From: Sindora glabra | Lineage: Eukaryota > Streptophyta > Magnoliopsida > Fabales > Fabaceae | Reading direction: 5' to 3' | DNA length: 64,000 nucleotides | Assembly: GCA_020226215.1 (NCBI GenBank) | Contig: CM035236.1 | Coordinates: 57,411,057 to 57,475,056 of the forward strand | Part shown: piece after piece, positions 35,405-47,489 of the stretch | Layout: each line of letters begins with the position of its first letter | Numbering within the stretch: position 1 is the first letter of the stretch | Notes under the pieces: generated by a model | Seen by the model: only the letters and a program-made list of their open reading frames with translations | Told to the model about the DNA's origin: nothing | Databases searched by the model: none | Program-made: the position numbers and the translations under genes

Positions 35405-35925
35405 AATTAGGAGAAAAATACATTGACCTCTTTGAGTTTTAGTGAAAAATATATTGACCTTCCCATTAGTTTCAAAATCTACACAAACTTACCTTTAAAT
35501 ATAAACTAATGTTACACTTAAACTCAAATTTAAACTTTCTTCAACAAAATGATGAGAATATATGATTTTAGATTCAAATAAAACAATATATGATTTAAGT
35601 ATTTGGTTATATTTGATAAAATTTAATGGCTAAAAATCTATAAAATTTACATTAAAATTTGACATTTCCTTTAATCAAATTTTAGCTTTTTGAACTTTAT
35701 TAAAGTATTCGTTTATAACAAAATGCTTTGAATATCTCATATTGGCATGTATTTTTTTATTTGAATATATGATCATCTTTTCTCATCATTTTATTGAAGA
35801 AAAATTGAAAATTGAATTTAAGTGTAGCATTATTTTATGTTACAAAGGATGTATGTGTAAGTTTTGAAATAAAAAAAAATTTGTTTAATTTTGCTAAAAG
35901 TCATATTTGTATCTTATAAGTGCAT
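35405..35925. mobile_element. Foldback MITE with ~100-bp inverted arms
   Basis: The arm at 35471-35565 ('ttcaaaatctacacaaac', 'actaatgttacacttaaa', 'cttcaacaaaatgatgag') is the imperfect reverse complement of 35767-35868 ('ctcatcattttattgaag', 'taagtgtagcattatttt', 'tgtgtaagttttgaa'). Outer sequence ('aaatacattgacctctttga', 'agttttagtgaaaaat' and the complement near 35885-35920) extends the similarity more weakly. The ~200-bp centre is unrelated AT-rich DNA. No frame is present, and no clear target duplication was identified. Confidence 0.75.
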
Positions 35926-37052
35926 TTCTAAAATGCTAGATCCAAAGGAAGGAATTCTAATAAATCATCCTAATAAATAAATTTCACAAGGCATGCATTT
36001 AAAGGGTTAAAAACCTAAAAAAGTATGTAAACTAGAGAATAAAGACAAGAAAGAAAGAAACAATATCATAAATAAGAAATATGTTCAAGACTTAAAATTG
36101 ATTACCATTTGCATCATACTTAAAAAAAATAAAAAATTAGCACTCCCAGCACTTGTAATTCAAATTTAAGTTGAGGTAAAAAAATATAGGAAAATCTTTA
36201 TAAGGAAAAAATTAAGATTATAATTCATATTCAAGCACTTTCTGGTTGTCTCGGGGTTTATTTATCAAAGAGTATAATTCTCAATGGAACATAGAAATTT
36301 TGTCAGCTTTAACACCCATGACTAATACCATTGATTTGTATCTTTTTAATTGCACATAGGGTAAAATCATGAATACCATTTGCTTTGGATTTTGTAAACA
36401 TTAATTGGAAAAAATAGAAAATAATAGAAGTAAATGTCTATCTATTTTAGCAATAACAACTTCAATATGAAATTGCAAAATGATGTTCTAAAGTTTCAAA
36501 TCTCCATAGATTATTCTATTTACTAACAAGTACAATGGACTTGATCAATTTTATTTTATTTGCTTCTTTTATATGCCATCTTGTTAACTAAAAATTATTT
36601 TAAAAATCATAGAGACCACTTCAACTTAGATTTTAGAAAAATATATTCTTAAAGCTTTTATAACTTGTTTAATCTTTGATATCAAATCTTGAACACCCAT
36701 TACTATGGATTTGCCCTTTAACGTCACTCTATTTATGTAAGTTAAGGTAAAATCAATGTTTATAATAAGATTGTGACATTTTAGAAAATAAATGCAACTT
36801 ATTGCATTGATTATAATAATAAGTTGATGTTACAAAGCCTTATTTTCTAATGGGAGATGGAGGATTTGATATAGCGAACCTTAAGACAATGATTATGCAT
36901 TAAATTGATGTTTAAAAAGAAAAATAGTCAATTAACTTTGTATTCACAATTTTATTAGAAAATGTAAAAAATATTAGTGTTTTAAATGTCAATTACACTT
37001 GAAAACCAATAACTAAATGTTATCTACAACTAATTAATGTTTGTGTTCATAA
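35926..37052. other. No recognisable feature
   Basis: AT-rich sequence between the foldback element and the Harbinger element. Nothing can be supported on either strand. Confidence 0.4.
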
Positions 37053-38149
37053 GGGACATTTGGTTCGCAGAATCTTATATTCCTGGAAATGTGATTTGTG
37101 GGAACATGATTCCAAGGAATATAACTTTCCCGTGTTTGGTTCGTTATAAATATTCCCGAGAATATTTTATCATATTCCCAAATATATTATATTCCTATGT
37201 TTGGTTCAAATTCAATATTTCTAGGAATCTTGAGAAGTTTTCAAGAATACCCTTAACTCTAATTAGATCTTGATAAAAACCTTGCACAAAACTATGTATT
37301 TCCAAAAACCTTATATTACTCTATACTGTGATTGGGACTGCATATTTTCTAGAGCAAAAAAAAACTAACATCTATAACTACAGAAGAACATTTCTCATGA
37401 CTACTTTCTCTATATCAGTATCCTAAACTTATATGAAAGATCAGAAGTAGAAACTACCCGAAAAACATCTCTTTCAAGGAACATTACTACAAAAATGACA
37501 TAAATTTTTTAGAGAGATTGAAACTCTTTTCAGTTATGAAGCAAATGCAATGTTTTTACTTCACTCAGAAGCAAATTCAAAGACATGAAGAATTAAGCTG
37601 TAAAAGAAATTGTAGTATCATGCTCAGTCTGCCAATCTTGTTCACCATTATATAGCAGAATTTTACAAAGAACTTATTGAATGGAGAATTGCCGAATGGA
37701 TGCTGATAATGCAAACAAAAGCCAAGCAGGAAACTACAGTGAGTAAAACAAAGGCAATTTGCTAGAATTTACTGTTTTAATATGGAATAAAAGCTGATCT
37801 TTCCAAATTGGAAAAGAAAAAAATAAACTAGTAAAATAGAATTGGAGAACTATTAGGAAATTAAAGCAGCATATTAAAATCTCAATTAAAATTACAAAAC
37901 CATAACTTTACAGAACCATCATACATAACCATTAAAGTCCACACTCCAACATAAAAACTCATTAAAATTCACATCAAGTTCATTAATCATCAAATGTAAC
38001 ATACATTTAAGAAACCTATCATAGAAATCGAGGCCTATAATAAGGGATAGTCATTACAAAAATATAAAGTCTAAATGTTTCCAACAAGTTTTCAAAGTTT
38101 AATAATTTCACATAAAAAGACACTACATATCTCTTAATAAGTGCTCAAC

Positions 38150-39180
38150 ATAATCTTTTTTCCAATCATAGGGCAAGGTAAAGAAATAATTAATTCAATG
38201 TTGATCTTTAGTAATAATCTCCCCAGCCAATATTCTTTGAATGTTTGTGAACCCATTAAAACATTTCAATTCATTAATTACCCTTATCCTTCTATTAGCT
38301 CCTTCTTATTCATGCTTGAAACAAGATGCAAGTGCCTTTATGTCTTCCTTTGTACTATCGAAAAAACTTCCTAACTTTTTCTACCATAATGGTCAAGTTG
38401 TTAAGAATATCATCATTGCCTCTAGTCCTCTTTTTTTATTTACTTCCACTGCTTTGTGCTTAGGTGTTTGGAAATTGTGGTGTTGAAGGTGGTTAAGTAT
38501 CAAAAATGTTGTCCAAGAATTCATCAAAATCCTCTACATGCATACAAGATTGGCCTTCCAACTATCCTTCTTATTGTTCTATGTTTTGTTGCATTTTTTT
38601 CTCCATTGCAGGAAGTGTATCATAAGGATCTTCGACATCTTCACCATGTGCTCTATCTTTGCCATAGACCTTTTGCAATTCATTGTATAATGGGAATGGT
38701 TTGTTGTACAATCCTTGAGCATTGTTATGAGACTAAAACATAAAAAAATGAAAATGGAAAAAATAATTAAGCAATGCAAAATATTCTATGTTGTATATCT
38801 ACAAGCATTCATAAGTTATAATTACCTTCACCTTCTCATTGAAGATTTCTTTCTCAACTATAATTTTCTTTTCTTTATCATCCCATCCAAATCTACTTGC
38901 TTTTGGACCTAACATTTCTGTAATTGTTCCATATTGTTTTTTAAAAAGTTTAACCTGTGATTCAATATGTAGGAAAGATTTCAAACCATATCTTGGCATT
39001 TTCATTTCTGGCATTTTCTCCAATTCCTTAAAGTATCCAGATTTGAATTGTCCACAACCTTCAACTTTCTAATGCTTTTGAGTTGAAATTTCCACCAAAG
39101 CCTCCACCAAGTTGGCATCTTCTTGTTATGTCCATTGGTGCTTGCAACCTTTTGGCTTTTGATTGTGTAGCTTCATCCAT
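38150..39180 (-). pseudogene. Myb/SANT-like partner protein of the Harbinger element
   Basis: A minus ATG at 39180-39178 opens MDEATQSKAKRLQAPMDI. After one frame change it runs into CGQFKSGYFKELEKMPEMK, HIESQVKLFKKQYGTI and SRFGWDDKEKKIIVEKEIF. This pattern (HIES..K.LK..Y..I..ML, then FGW...K) is the plant Myb/SANT-like domain found in PIF/Harbinger partner proteins. A 93-nt intron (38733-38825, GT...AG on the minus strand) joins it to SHNNAQGLYNKPFPLYNEL and then a C-terminal part with stops that includes a FFTLP..WKKDYVEHLLR-like end near 38150-38200. Such proteins help import the transposase into the nucleus and bind the element ends. The frameshift and stops make this copy a pseudogene. 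Overlapping plus-strand frames of 65-95 codons (38141-39292) are shadows. Confidence 0.8.
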
Positions 39181-39527
39181 ACCTACCTGTAAGCTGAGTG
39201 ATATACAATTGAACATAATATTGCCAAACAAATTACAATATTGGAAAATTTCAACTAACTTGTGTAATATAAGTCCTAACCATTACATTTAAACTATTAG
39301 AAAAATAAAATGCAAACTTGGTAAGTTAACAAACATATTAAATATGACAAATTAAATTGTCAATAGGTACAACATACAAAAATGAACCATAACATAAATC
39401 AAGTCAATTACATATCATTTCATGTACATTAAACCATAAAAAACTCAATGAAAGTAAATATAATGAAATCCTAAATACGGCTTGCTCTCCAAGTGTTCCA
39501 TATTTGTTCGAAAAAATTATCTCTCCA

Positions 39528-40745
39528 TTAAGTCCATTCTTCACTTGACTCCACATGTGTAATCAAATCATGCATCCTATCTTCATTTTCCTTATTTAAT
39601 TGCAAGGTTACCTCCAATGGATCAATTGCCATCATTTTTCTAATATCATTATGCAATAGGTAACATGCTATGATAATTCTACCTTGTCTCATTATTAGGT
39701 AAAATAATTTGGTCCTAAGAATTGCCCAATGCCCTTTTGATAGCCCAAATGTTCTTTCTATCACTATCACATTCTTAGCAAATGAATGCTTCATATTGAA
39801 GAACTCTTGGGGTATGGCTGGTTATGCCCCATTTCTCCATTCACTCAAGTGATACCTCTATCTTATATATGGCATAATGAATCTAACCCCATTCATATAT
39901 CCAACATTACATAAGTAATAATAGCCTATAATTAATTTTAAGACTTAGTATTTGTACAATTTATAAACATATATTTTTAACAATTGATTTTTTGGTCATA
40001 GAGTACCTTATGGAATTTTTAGATCATTAGGACACGTAATTGTATCCTTGAGTACTCTAAAATCAGCTGTTGAACCCTCCCATCTAGCCAAGACATAAAT
40101 AAATTGCATATCTTGAGAACATACTCTTAGCACATTAGTTGTCACTTCGCCATTTCTATTTCGATATCTAGGCTTATCAACTTCTAAAATATTGACCTTG
40201 ATATGAGTCCCATCTAATGCTCCTAAACAATTCTACATATTGAAACACATAAGTTGATTTTTATTTTGAAAATGCAAATATATATTTCTAACTAAAATTC
40301 ATTAAGTAATTACCTTCAATTATTTCCATTTTGAATCACTTGAATTTTCAGGGACTGGTTCAGGTTGCTTAAGTAATTCTTTATGGCATCTTAATATAGC
40401 TAGTAGCACATTATTAAATTGTCGACTAATAGTCTCTTTAGATCTTGTGACCTATCTCTTAATAACTCTACTCTTAACATCATGTGCTAAGATATGTAGA
40501 AAAATTGCAACCATTTCTTCAACACTCATATTCCTTTTTGGCTCTATTTTACTAATAACTCTTAATATATCACATAACCTATGAAATGAAAATCTATCCA
40601 TCTTAATATTTTCAATGGATGCTAAATCATTTATGAAAACTATCTTATGGAAGTTCACATTTTGAACTAACATCTTACTATGATAATCATATCTAATTTT
40701 TTTCTTTTTTCTTAATTTTTTATCTAGAATAATACAAATCACCAT
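39528..40745 (-). pseudogene. PIF/Harbinger DDE transposase, three exons, inactivated
   Basis: The N-terminal exon (40745-40314) has the HTH-like part MDRFSFHRLCDILR and MSVEEMVAIFLHILAH. An 81-nt GT-AG intron (40233-40313) leads into NCLGALDGTHIKV, which carries the first catalytic Asp near 40212. A 91-nt GT-AG intron (39926-40016) joins to GYYYLCNVGYMNG, where the family normally has D in '(A/C)DVGY': the second catalytic Asp is Asn (codon at 39906-39908). The last exon has KHSFAKNVIVIERTFGLSKG with the catalytic Glu near 39757, and a two-residue insertion before it. In-frame stops occur after VIKR (about 40452), near both splice junctions and in the last exon. Overall order and spacing match the DDE_4-type nuclease, giving high confidence in family and in inactivation. 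Confidence 0.9.
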
Positions 40746-41942
40746 AATAAAAAATAAAGTGAACTAATTCAAGAGATCTAAAATTGCAATGAATATAACA
40801 ATAATTCTTTTCTTTATTGCTTGAATTGAGGAATCCATTCTGTGAAAAATTATACAAAATAGATAATACACAAATCAAACATATTGGCAAGACAAGAACA
40901 AACTAAACAGTGAAATTCATGTTCATGTATATATGTAAAATGGCATAATGATATACAAGGATTCAATATAGAGAAGAGTCTGAATGGAATAATTCAATAT
41001 AATAACTAAAATAGAGAATGATGGAATATTTTTCTACTGTTTTTGCTATTTCTTTATACAATATTTATATTTTGTTTTTGCTATTGCTCTATATGATTAT
41101 TTCCTACTGTTTCTATTGTTTTTGTATGCATAAAAGGTAGAGAAAACAAAAACAAGACATAAATAGTAAAAGTAAATTCAAAGAGACATAAGATGATAAA
41201 AATGAAAAATGAGACATAAGAGACATAGGACATAATATTTTCCTAATGTTTTTGCTGTTTCTCTTTATTTTTATTTTTAATTAATATAAAAATCTCTTGT
41301 TTTGACAAAAACAACAAAAGTGCAGGACTGAGTATGCACTTTACATAAGATGACAAAGCTAGAATAAATAGTAAAAGCAAATCCAAAGAGACATAAATTA
41401 ACTTTTATAGCATTATAAAATTCAAAGACAAATTCAAAGATTATAAAGCCAGAATCAATTGAATTACCATTGTCAAACAAATATATTGCGCCCATGTACA
41501 AAATGATAAAGGGAATACACAACATCAAACATACAAAGAATGATTTTAATAAAAATAAAAAATCAATACAAGATTACCTTGTTATTTGGGAATGGCAAAC
41601 AACAAGTTTTGGTGGACGATTGTTGTTTTCTTGATGCTCCAATTTGAAAAATTGAGGCAGAGGCACAATTATGCTTAACTAAAACTAGGGTATAACAAAG
41701 AAGAAAGAAGTAGACTTTGTAAATAATGAGGATAAATATGTCTTTCTACTTTTTAACAAATATTCCCAAGTGATGGGAATCTAAGATACCCACCTCCTTC
41801 CTTGAAAATATTTAGGGGAAAATTTTTGCCAAAAACATTTTCAGGAATTTTTTTTTAAAAAAATATGAACCAAACATGAGAATGTTATATTTCTTTAAAA
41901 TATTTCTAGGAATGTTAGCAACATTCCATGAACCAAATGCCC
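40746..41942 (-). other. 5' non-coding part of the Harbinger element
   Basis: AT-rich sequence between the right TIR and the transposase start. The 83-codon minus frame at 41277-41528 has no Harbinger similarity and is probably fortuitous. A promoter is expected here but no convincing TATA context stands out. Confidence 0.4.
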
Positions 41943-41945
41943 TAA

Positions 41946-42606
41946 TAGTATTATTGAAGATTATATCTCAATGGTCTATACATTTAAAATGCACAATGGC
42001 ATTCATAAGGTCATGACTTACAATGTTAATTTTTCAAATAATTAACATCTAAAAGGTATACCAATAGAATTAAGATGTGATTATCTATTCACAACTGACA
42101 TAAAATATTCTATATTGCCTATAAATTACCTATATAGTTTCCTTTATCTTTCACTTCCTTTTTTCATTTAGGTTTTCACTCCATAATTTCATTTTACTTT
42201 TGCTCCATTTTTCATATAGGTTTTCAATTTATAATTTCTATTTTACTTTATTTTAATTTAATTAGTACAAGAGACAATAAACAATTGATGCTACTTAACC
42301 ATCAACTGTTGAAATGCAAGTCACTACACTTAGGTTGTTATTTTCTTTCAACTATAACTTATGTCATGTTACCATTTTAAAATAGACAAAGATGACCCTA
42401 TTTCTATTTTGTATTGTGAACTTAATGAAGTGAATCTAAGAATACAAGTAGTAATAAAATGCAAGTATTTCTATGAAGGTTTACTAATAATGGCCATGAG
42501 GATAAAATTAGCTGTAATGGACATGAAAAGGAGGACCTATGTTTCTTTCCTTTGTCATGAATACAAACACTATCACTATTTTGCGAGAAAAATTTCTCAA
42601 ATATGA
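41946..42606. other. No recognisable feature
   Basis: Sequence between the Harbinger target duplication and the next foldback element. Two overlapping opposite frames of about 80 codons (42361-42652) run into the foldback arm and show no family signature. Confidence 0.4.
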
Positions 42607-43022
42607 TACTGCATATTCTTATCTTAAAGAATAAGCATTTTTTCATTGACACTTAGGGAGAGATAATGTTTATAACCATAATCATTTTAAATGCTTATTG
42701 AAGAAAAGTGATGATAAAATTTATTTATTTATAGATCATATTATGAAGATTAGTTTCCTGATATCAATCTCAAGATATTAGGTTATAAGGATTATGAGAC
42801 TAATATCAATCTCTTAATATTAGTATCAGTCTCATGATATCATGTTATAAAGATTAAGAGATTGATATGAGTCCCTTAATCCTCAAAACTTATTTATTAA
42901 TGAATAAACTTGATCATTATTTTTATTCAATAAGTATTCAAAGTGGTTGTGGTTATAAGCAATATGTCTCTCTAAGTGTCAATAATAAAATGTTTATTCT
43001 TCAAGGTAAGAATGTGCAACAT
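42607..43022. mobile_element. Foldback MITE, ~416 bp, long inverted arms
   Basis: The left arm starts GCATATTCTTATCTTAAAGA (42611) and the reverse complement of the right arm starts GCACATTCTTACCTTGAAGA (from 43018). They continue together through 'ataa(g/a)cattttttcattgaca', 'cttaggga(g)a', 'ttataacca.aa.ca', and 'cttattgaa.aaaa' for at least 110 bp, then more weakly to the centre. The middle holds 'gagactaatatcaatctctt' and 'aagagattgatatgag' style sub-palindromes, so nearly the whole element can fold on itself. No frame is present. A target duplication was not identified. Confidence 0.8.
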
Positions 43023-44336
43023 TAATGAGTATGTTAATAATCTAGTATGGTTTTTAGCTAGAAAAATGTAAGGATGTAAAAGTTGTATATTTTTCTTTAA
43101 AATATTAGCTAAACAATATTGATTATTTATTAAAATTGACAAGGCTTAGCAAAGTTAGATTAAATACACATTGATGTTGATTTTATCATAATCGAATAAA
43201 CAATAAACTAACATGTAATAAGTATTTACCAATGTGTAATAAATATTTATCAATACATTGATAATGATGTTCACAAGATATGTTGTATTAAGAGATGAAA
43301 ACATAGATCATAAACAGTTACCAATAACATATATTGGGAAATCACCAAAAATTATAATGTTTCAAAGTATATCAATAATTTAGCTTTATAAAGTAAAATA
43401 TATGTAATACATTAGTTTTAGTTAACAACCTGCATCTAAATCTTTGCATAATGCATTAAATTTCATTCTCAATCTTAATTTGAAACATCAATAATGCTTT
43501 TTTAATGATATGCAAACTAATGAGAAATTATACTAAAAAGAAATAATATAGTCATTCATGTATTAGAAGGCTTGACCTTTTGAGTCCATTGCAAGACTGG
43601 TTATACTATTTTTTTTTATTATAACTTATTATTAGTTTACAACCATTACACCCTCTAAGTCATCTTTATTATTCATGTTCTATCTCAAGAAGCACAATTA
43701 AGAAAAAAAGTGTAAAGATAAAAAAATTAACAAAAAATTATAGTAAGAAAAAGTAAAATGACTATTTTTACATTGGAAAACTTGAGTTCATTCAAAAAAT
43801 AGTTATTTTGATTTTTCTTATTAAAATTTATCATCAACTTAATTCCATTTATATCTTTTAACTCAAAAGCCCTTAAGTAATATAAAGGAAACATGAGAAG
43901 AGGTATCTTATTTTAGACCTTTTTTATGCAATAATTTTTTAAGTAAAAATTTATAGTTTATAATTCCTAATCATTTGTTAGTTTTTCATTAATCTTAATT
44001 AAAACTTTTTATTAGTTATAAATTATAGTTTCTCATTTGTTAAATTATTAAATTTGTTGTAAAAAATAATTTTAATGTTATCGGCTTATAAAATTATAAA
44101 ATTTTGCTTGGAATGTAATGAAAAAACATAATATTTTGGTTTATGAAGTTAAATTTTATTTAATAATCATTGTTTAAAATTTTATAGTTAAATGATATCA
44201 TTTTATGACATAGGCTAGTTTTTTCATACCAAACAACATGTAAGCTTAAAACACTATAAAAATAAAGTGAAGTCATGATGTCATTTACAAATTTGATTGT
44301 AAAGCTTTTCTAATGCAAAAATAATTATATCTCTAA
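43023..44336. other. No recognisable feature
   Basis: AT-rich sequence upstream of the copia 5' LTR. Nothing is supported on either strand. Confidence 0.4.
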
Positions 44337-45910
44337 TGAGGTATACTTTCATTCCAACCTTAAAATGATTCTCCTTAGTTTTATAAATTATATTACATTT
44401 TCTTTATAAAGGCATTCCAATCATTATGTTTAATATTATATTTGTGCACTATAAGTAAATATAATAATTGTCTCAGGAATAATTTATATTAGTCCTAAAG
44501 TATTCCTAGTCAATTATTATTGTATATTAGGATAATAATAATGCATCAAGATTAGTATGTATATTGATTAATGATCACTATGATGGATATGAGATATCAA
44601 GTCAACTCATAAGTACATATTAGAAAACAAATGTACTAAATTGACCTACCATAAGAATGCTACATGGATCATTGTGTGAAGATTATAGGAAATCCTTATA
44701 GTGATAATGATGTATGTAGTCTTTTGATTTGCAGTCATTATGATTTCTAACATGATGAGTCATGTACTTTGGTACCATTAAATGTTTCCTGTAATAGGAT
44801 TAGCCTAAAAGGTGGTAATTAAGTATACCATGAATCATATAAAAGGATCTAAGTGATCTAGATGGGATTTTGTTTTTCCTATGTAAGAGTAGTGATATTC
44901 GTGGGCTCTTTAATTAAGTGATACTACAAAATGTATGGTCATGCTCAAATGAATTAATATATGATATTGAATCATTTGTTTTAGTTAGTCTACTCAGGAA
45001 TCAAGAAACACATGAATTATGAAGAGGATGATACATTTCGTGCCTTGAGTTCAATCTAAATATCCAAAATAAAAGGAAACTAAACTACATAGAACATTAG
45101 TCATGGAAAGGCTATATCAAATCACTGATATTCTCAATACTTAAGTAGTAGTGATATATTGTTAGGTATCACTCATTGTCTATAATACTAAAATAAGATT
45201 GTAGGATTACCACTAATGTAATGAAAACTTATAAGCTCACACACAAAGGGCATGTCAAATATTGGATCATAGTGTAATTATGAACTTTTAGTCAAGTTAA
45301 GATTCCTAATTAGGATAAGTCTAATACAATTGGGCTTCATTAAATAATAGCATAATATAATTGGACTATACTTAGGGGACACTAAATATGGGCTTTATTA
45401 TTAACTAGATTCTTGTTTAGGCTTAGTAAATAATCAAAGCCTAGTTATCTCCTTTCTTAAAATAGTTCTACTTAGAGATTAAAAAAACCCTATGGTCATC
45501 ATTTATGAAATACAGAAGTGCCATGAAGTTTTTTTTTTTTTTTTGAGAGATTGATTTATAACTTGAAAAATCCTACAGCTTGCACTATGTTGAGAGACAA
45601 AAAGAGAGGGAGTAATCCCATCTGATTAAATCAAAGTATTTGATCACTCGTGTGGATATCATAGACAAGTCCTTTTGAATGACATTCATGATTTGTGATA
45701 ATTCTATTTATGTGTTCATGATGAGATGTGATCATGATCAATTATTGTTCATGAATAACAATTTGTGTGTTCATGATTAAATAATTTGAACATTAGTGAT
45801 CGGAACTAAGATGGGACACTAACACTAGTTTATTTTTCTTCTACTCGAATCCTTGGTGGGGTTTAGAATAATTATTAATTTTTCCATTGTGCCTTTTGAT
45901 CTAAATCCCA
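44337..45910 (+). mobile_element. 5' LTR of a copia element (LTR family C), 1574 bp
   Basis: It aligns over its whole length with the reverse complement of the solo LTR at 58225-59974. Shared segments include 'taatattatat', 'caataataatgcatc.agact', 'gatctagatgggatttt', 'atgtatg.tcatgctca', 'gatatattgttag.tatcact' and 'acactagtttat'. The end is CCCA at 45910, followed directly by a primer-site-like sequence. The start is placed at TGAGGTATACTTTC by alignment to TGTTAGTGTATGCTC of the other copy and is less certain. A long LTR, primer site, gag and pol follow in order on the plus strand, so this is the 5' LTR. LTRs of about 1.5-1.8 kb fit the Angela/BARE-type lineage. Confidence 0.8.
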
Positions 45911-45932
45911 ATGGCAGTATTAGAACCATTTG
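45911..45932 (+). other. Copia primer-binding site (degenerate)
   Basis: ATGGCAGTATTAGAACCATT follows the LTR end. Compared with TGGTATCAGAGCCATT, complementary to plant initiator Met-tRNA, it keeps TGG, GTAT.AGA.CCATT and differs by a short insertion and G/C to A/T changes. Confidence 0.7.
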
Positions 45933-47480
45933 CAAAATCATAAGTTAGATTACATGTTTTATTTAATTTAATATATATACATGTGTGTGTGCACATGCAC
46001 ACGATAGAGAAGTTAATAAATAAAAATAATAGTTGTTTACGAGTAATCACGTTAAACGATTTTCGTTTTACGTGAATTCAATCGATCACATTAAACAAAA
46101 TCATGTGAAGTTTGGTTTTCAGTATGGATATCCGTTTTCCGCGTTAGTTGTTAATGTGAAATCATGTAGGATATGATTTTATAAAACCGATGTGTTATTA
46201 TCATATAGGAAACCAATTCCACATATGTGAAATCTTGTTTTCACGGAAATCAAATCAAGTTACGTCGTTTTTCATTTTACGAAATCACGTGATTAACTCA
46301 TTTTTTTCTAAAACTTTTATCAAAAGAAATTGTTTCCCTGAGAAGACGAGTTTCAATATTGAAAAGACGTGAATTGTGTAACACGTCTTATCATGAAGTT
46401 AGCATATTTTTTTAGAAAATGATATATATATATATATATGGGATTTTAATTTTAAAATTAGAGTTAGTAGCGGGACACTAAGAGTTCATGTGATTTTCAA
46501 GATAAAATATATTTTTAATACAATTCCCAACGGGCCATGATTTGAAATTAGAATCTAAATATGTTTTAAAATTAAAGAGGCCAATAAAGATTTTAAATTT
46601 TAGATTTAAAATAGTTAATATTATCTCTTGTAATGTTTATATGCCTTTATGCACTACATAGGGTCCCATTAGAACAATGTGACTAAAATTTTATTATTGG
46701 TTACAATTTTAAAATACAATTTGCATGTCATGCACCTCTCTATTATTTTCTAATTTGTACATTCTTTTCCCCTTTAATGTAACAAGAGGTTTCTTCTATT
46801 AAATGTAATGTAAATCATACACAGCATCTACTTGCAACTAGGAGAAGGCCACAAAAGGATCACCAAAGATGGTGCTTAAGGAAGTTGCTACATCTTAAAT
46901 TAGTTAATTGATCCTTTCATTGGCTTGAGAGGATTTAGGTAGTTATGCAGCTATACTATATCACAGTTTTATTTTATGATTTATTTAATATATGAGATAT
47001 ATTAGATAGTAGGTGTAAATAAAATGGCTAGTAACTGTGAAATCTAAAATAATTTATTTAATTAAATCACTTAATGTAAATATTAAGTCAATAATAATTT
47101 GTAATATTGGCACTCATCAAAGCCTCAATTAATATAGGGTAGTTTTGCCAAAGATGCGATAGGATAATTGTAATATTTGATTGCCAATTTTAGGTGTGAC
47201 CTAATTAGGTCACCTCAATAGGATTGAAGGCTTAAAGGCATAGAGTTAGGCTTTAGTTCATAATATAGACTAGAACAAGTGTTATTCACCCAACTATTTG
47301 AGAGTTGTATGAGATGCAAATGTTAAGTATTGCCTACCTAAGTAGACAAATCTTGGATGATTAGCCAAAGCTAACTTGAGATTAGGTGAAACGTGGATTT
47401 TGGCCAACTAGAAAGTCTTGATGATATGATTTTTTTTGAATTAGTAGTTTGAATAAAATAATAGGAGAAATATTTAATAA
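45933..47480 (+). other. 5' untranslated leader of the copia element
   Basis: The first part (46035-46380) repeats short 'atcacgt(t/g)aaa', 'gttttacg' and 'aaatcacgtg' segments, with CpG retained more than elsewhere. A (TA) run occurs at 46423-46438. The part at 47150-47420 ('taattaggtcacctcaatagg', 'gagttaggctttagttca', 'tgttattcacccaacta') has the character of Angela-type leaders I recall. No frame is supported; the 60-codon frame at 46190-46372 is fortuitous. Confidence 0.55.
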
Positions 47481-47489
47481 AAGACTTTA

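Larger units (their letters stand above)
37053..41942 (-). mobile_element. Full-length PIF/Harbinger transposon, 4890 bp, TSD TAA
   Basis: The left TIR GGGACATTTGGTTCGCAGAA and the reverse complement of the right TIR GGGCATTTGGTTCATGGAAT are clear partners, and similarity continues inward ('tattcctggaaat' and 'cattcctagaaat'). Both flanks are TAA (37050-37052 and 41943-41945). PIF/Harbinger elements target TWA triplets and encode two proteins, a DDE transposase and a Myb/SANT-like DNA-binding protein. Both are present here on the minus strand, the transposase upstream. Intact ends and duplications show that the element arrived whole. Stops and a lost catalytic Asp show that it is now dead, although its ends might still be recognised by a related transposase. 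It is the best-preserved DNA transposon in the window. Confidence 0.93.

Noticed and set aside
38141..39292. Cluster of overlapping plus-strand frames of 65-95 codons
   Set aside because: They are antisense shadows of the Harbinger Myb/SANT-like gene, which has recognisable motifs and an intron on the minus strand.
42361..42652. Overlapping opposite frames of about 80 codons
   Set aside because: They run into the foldback element arm, have no known motifs and are antisense to each other.
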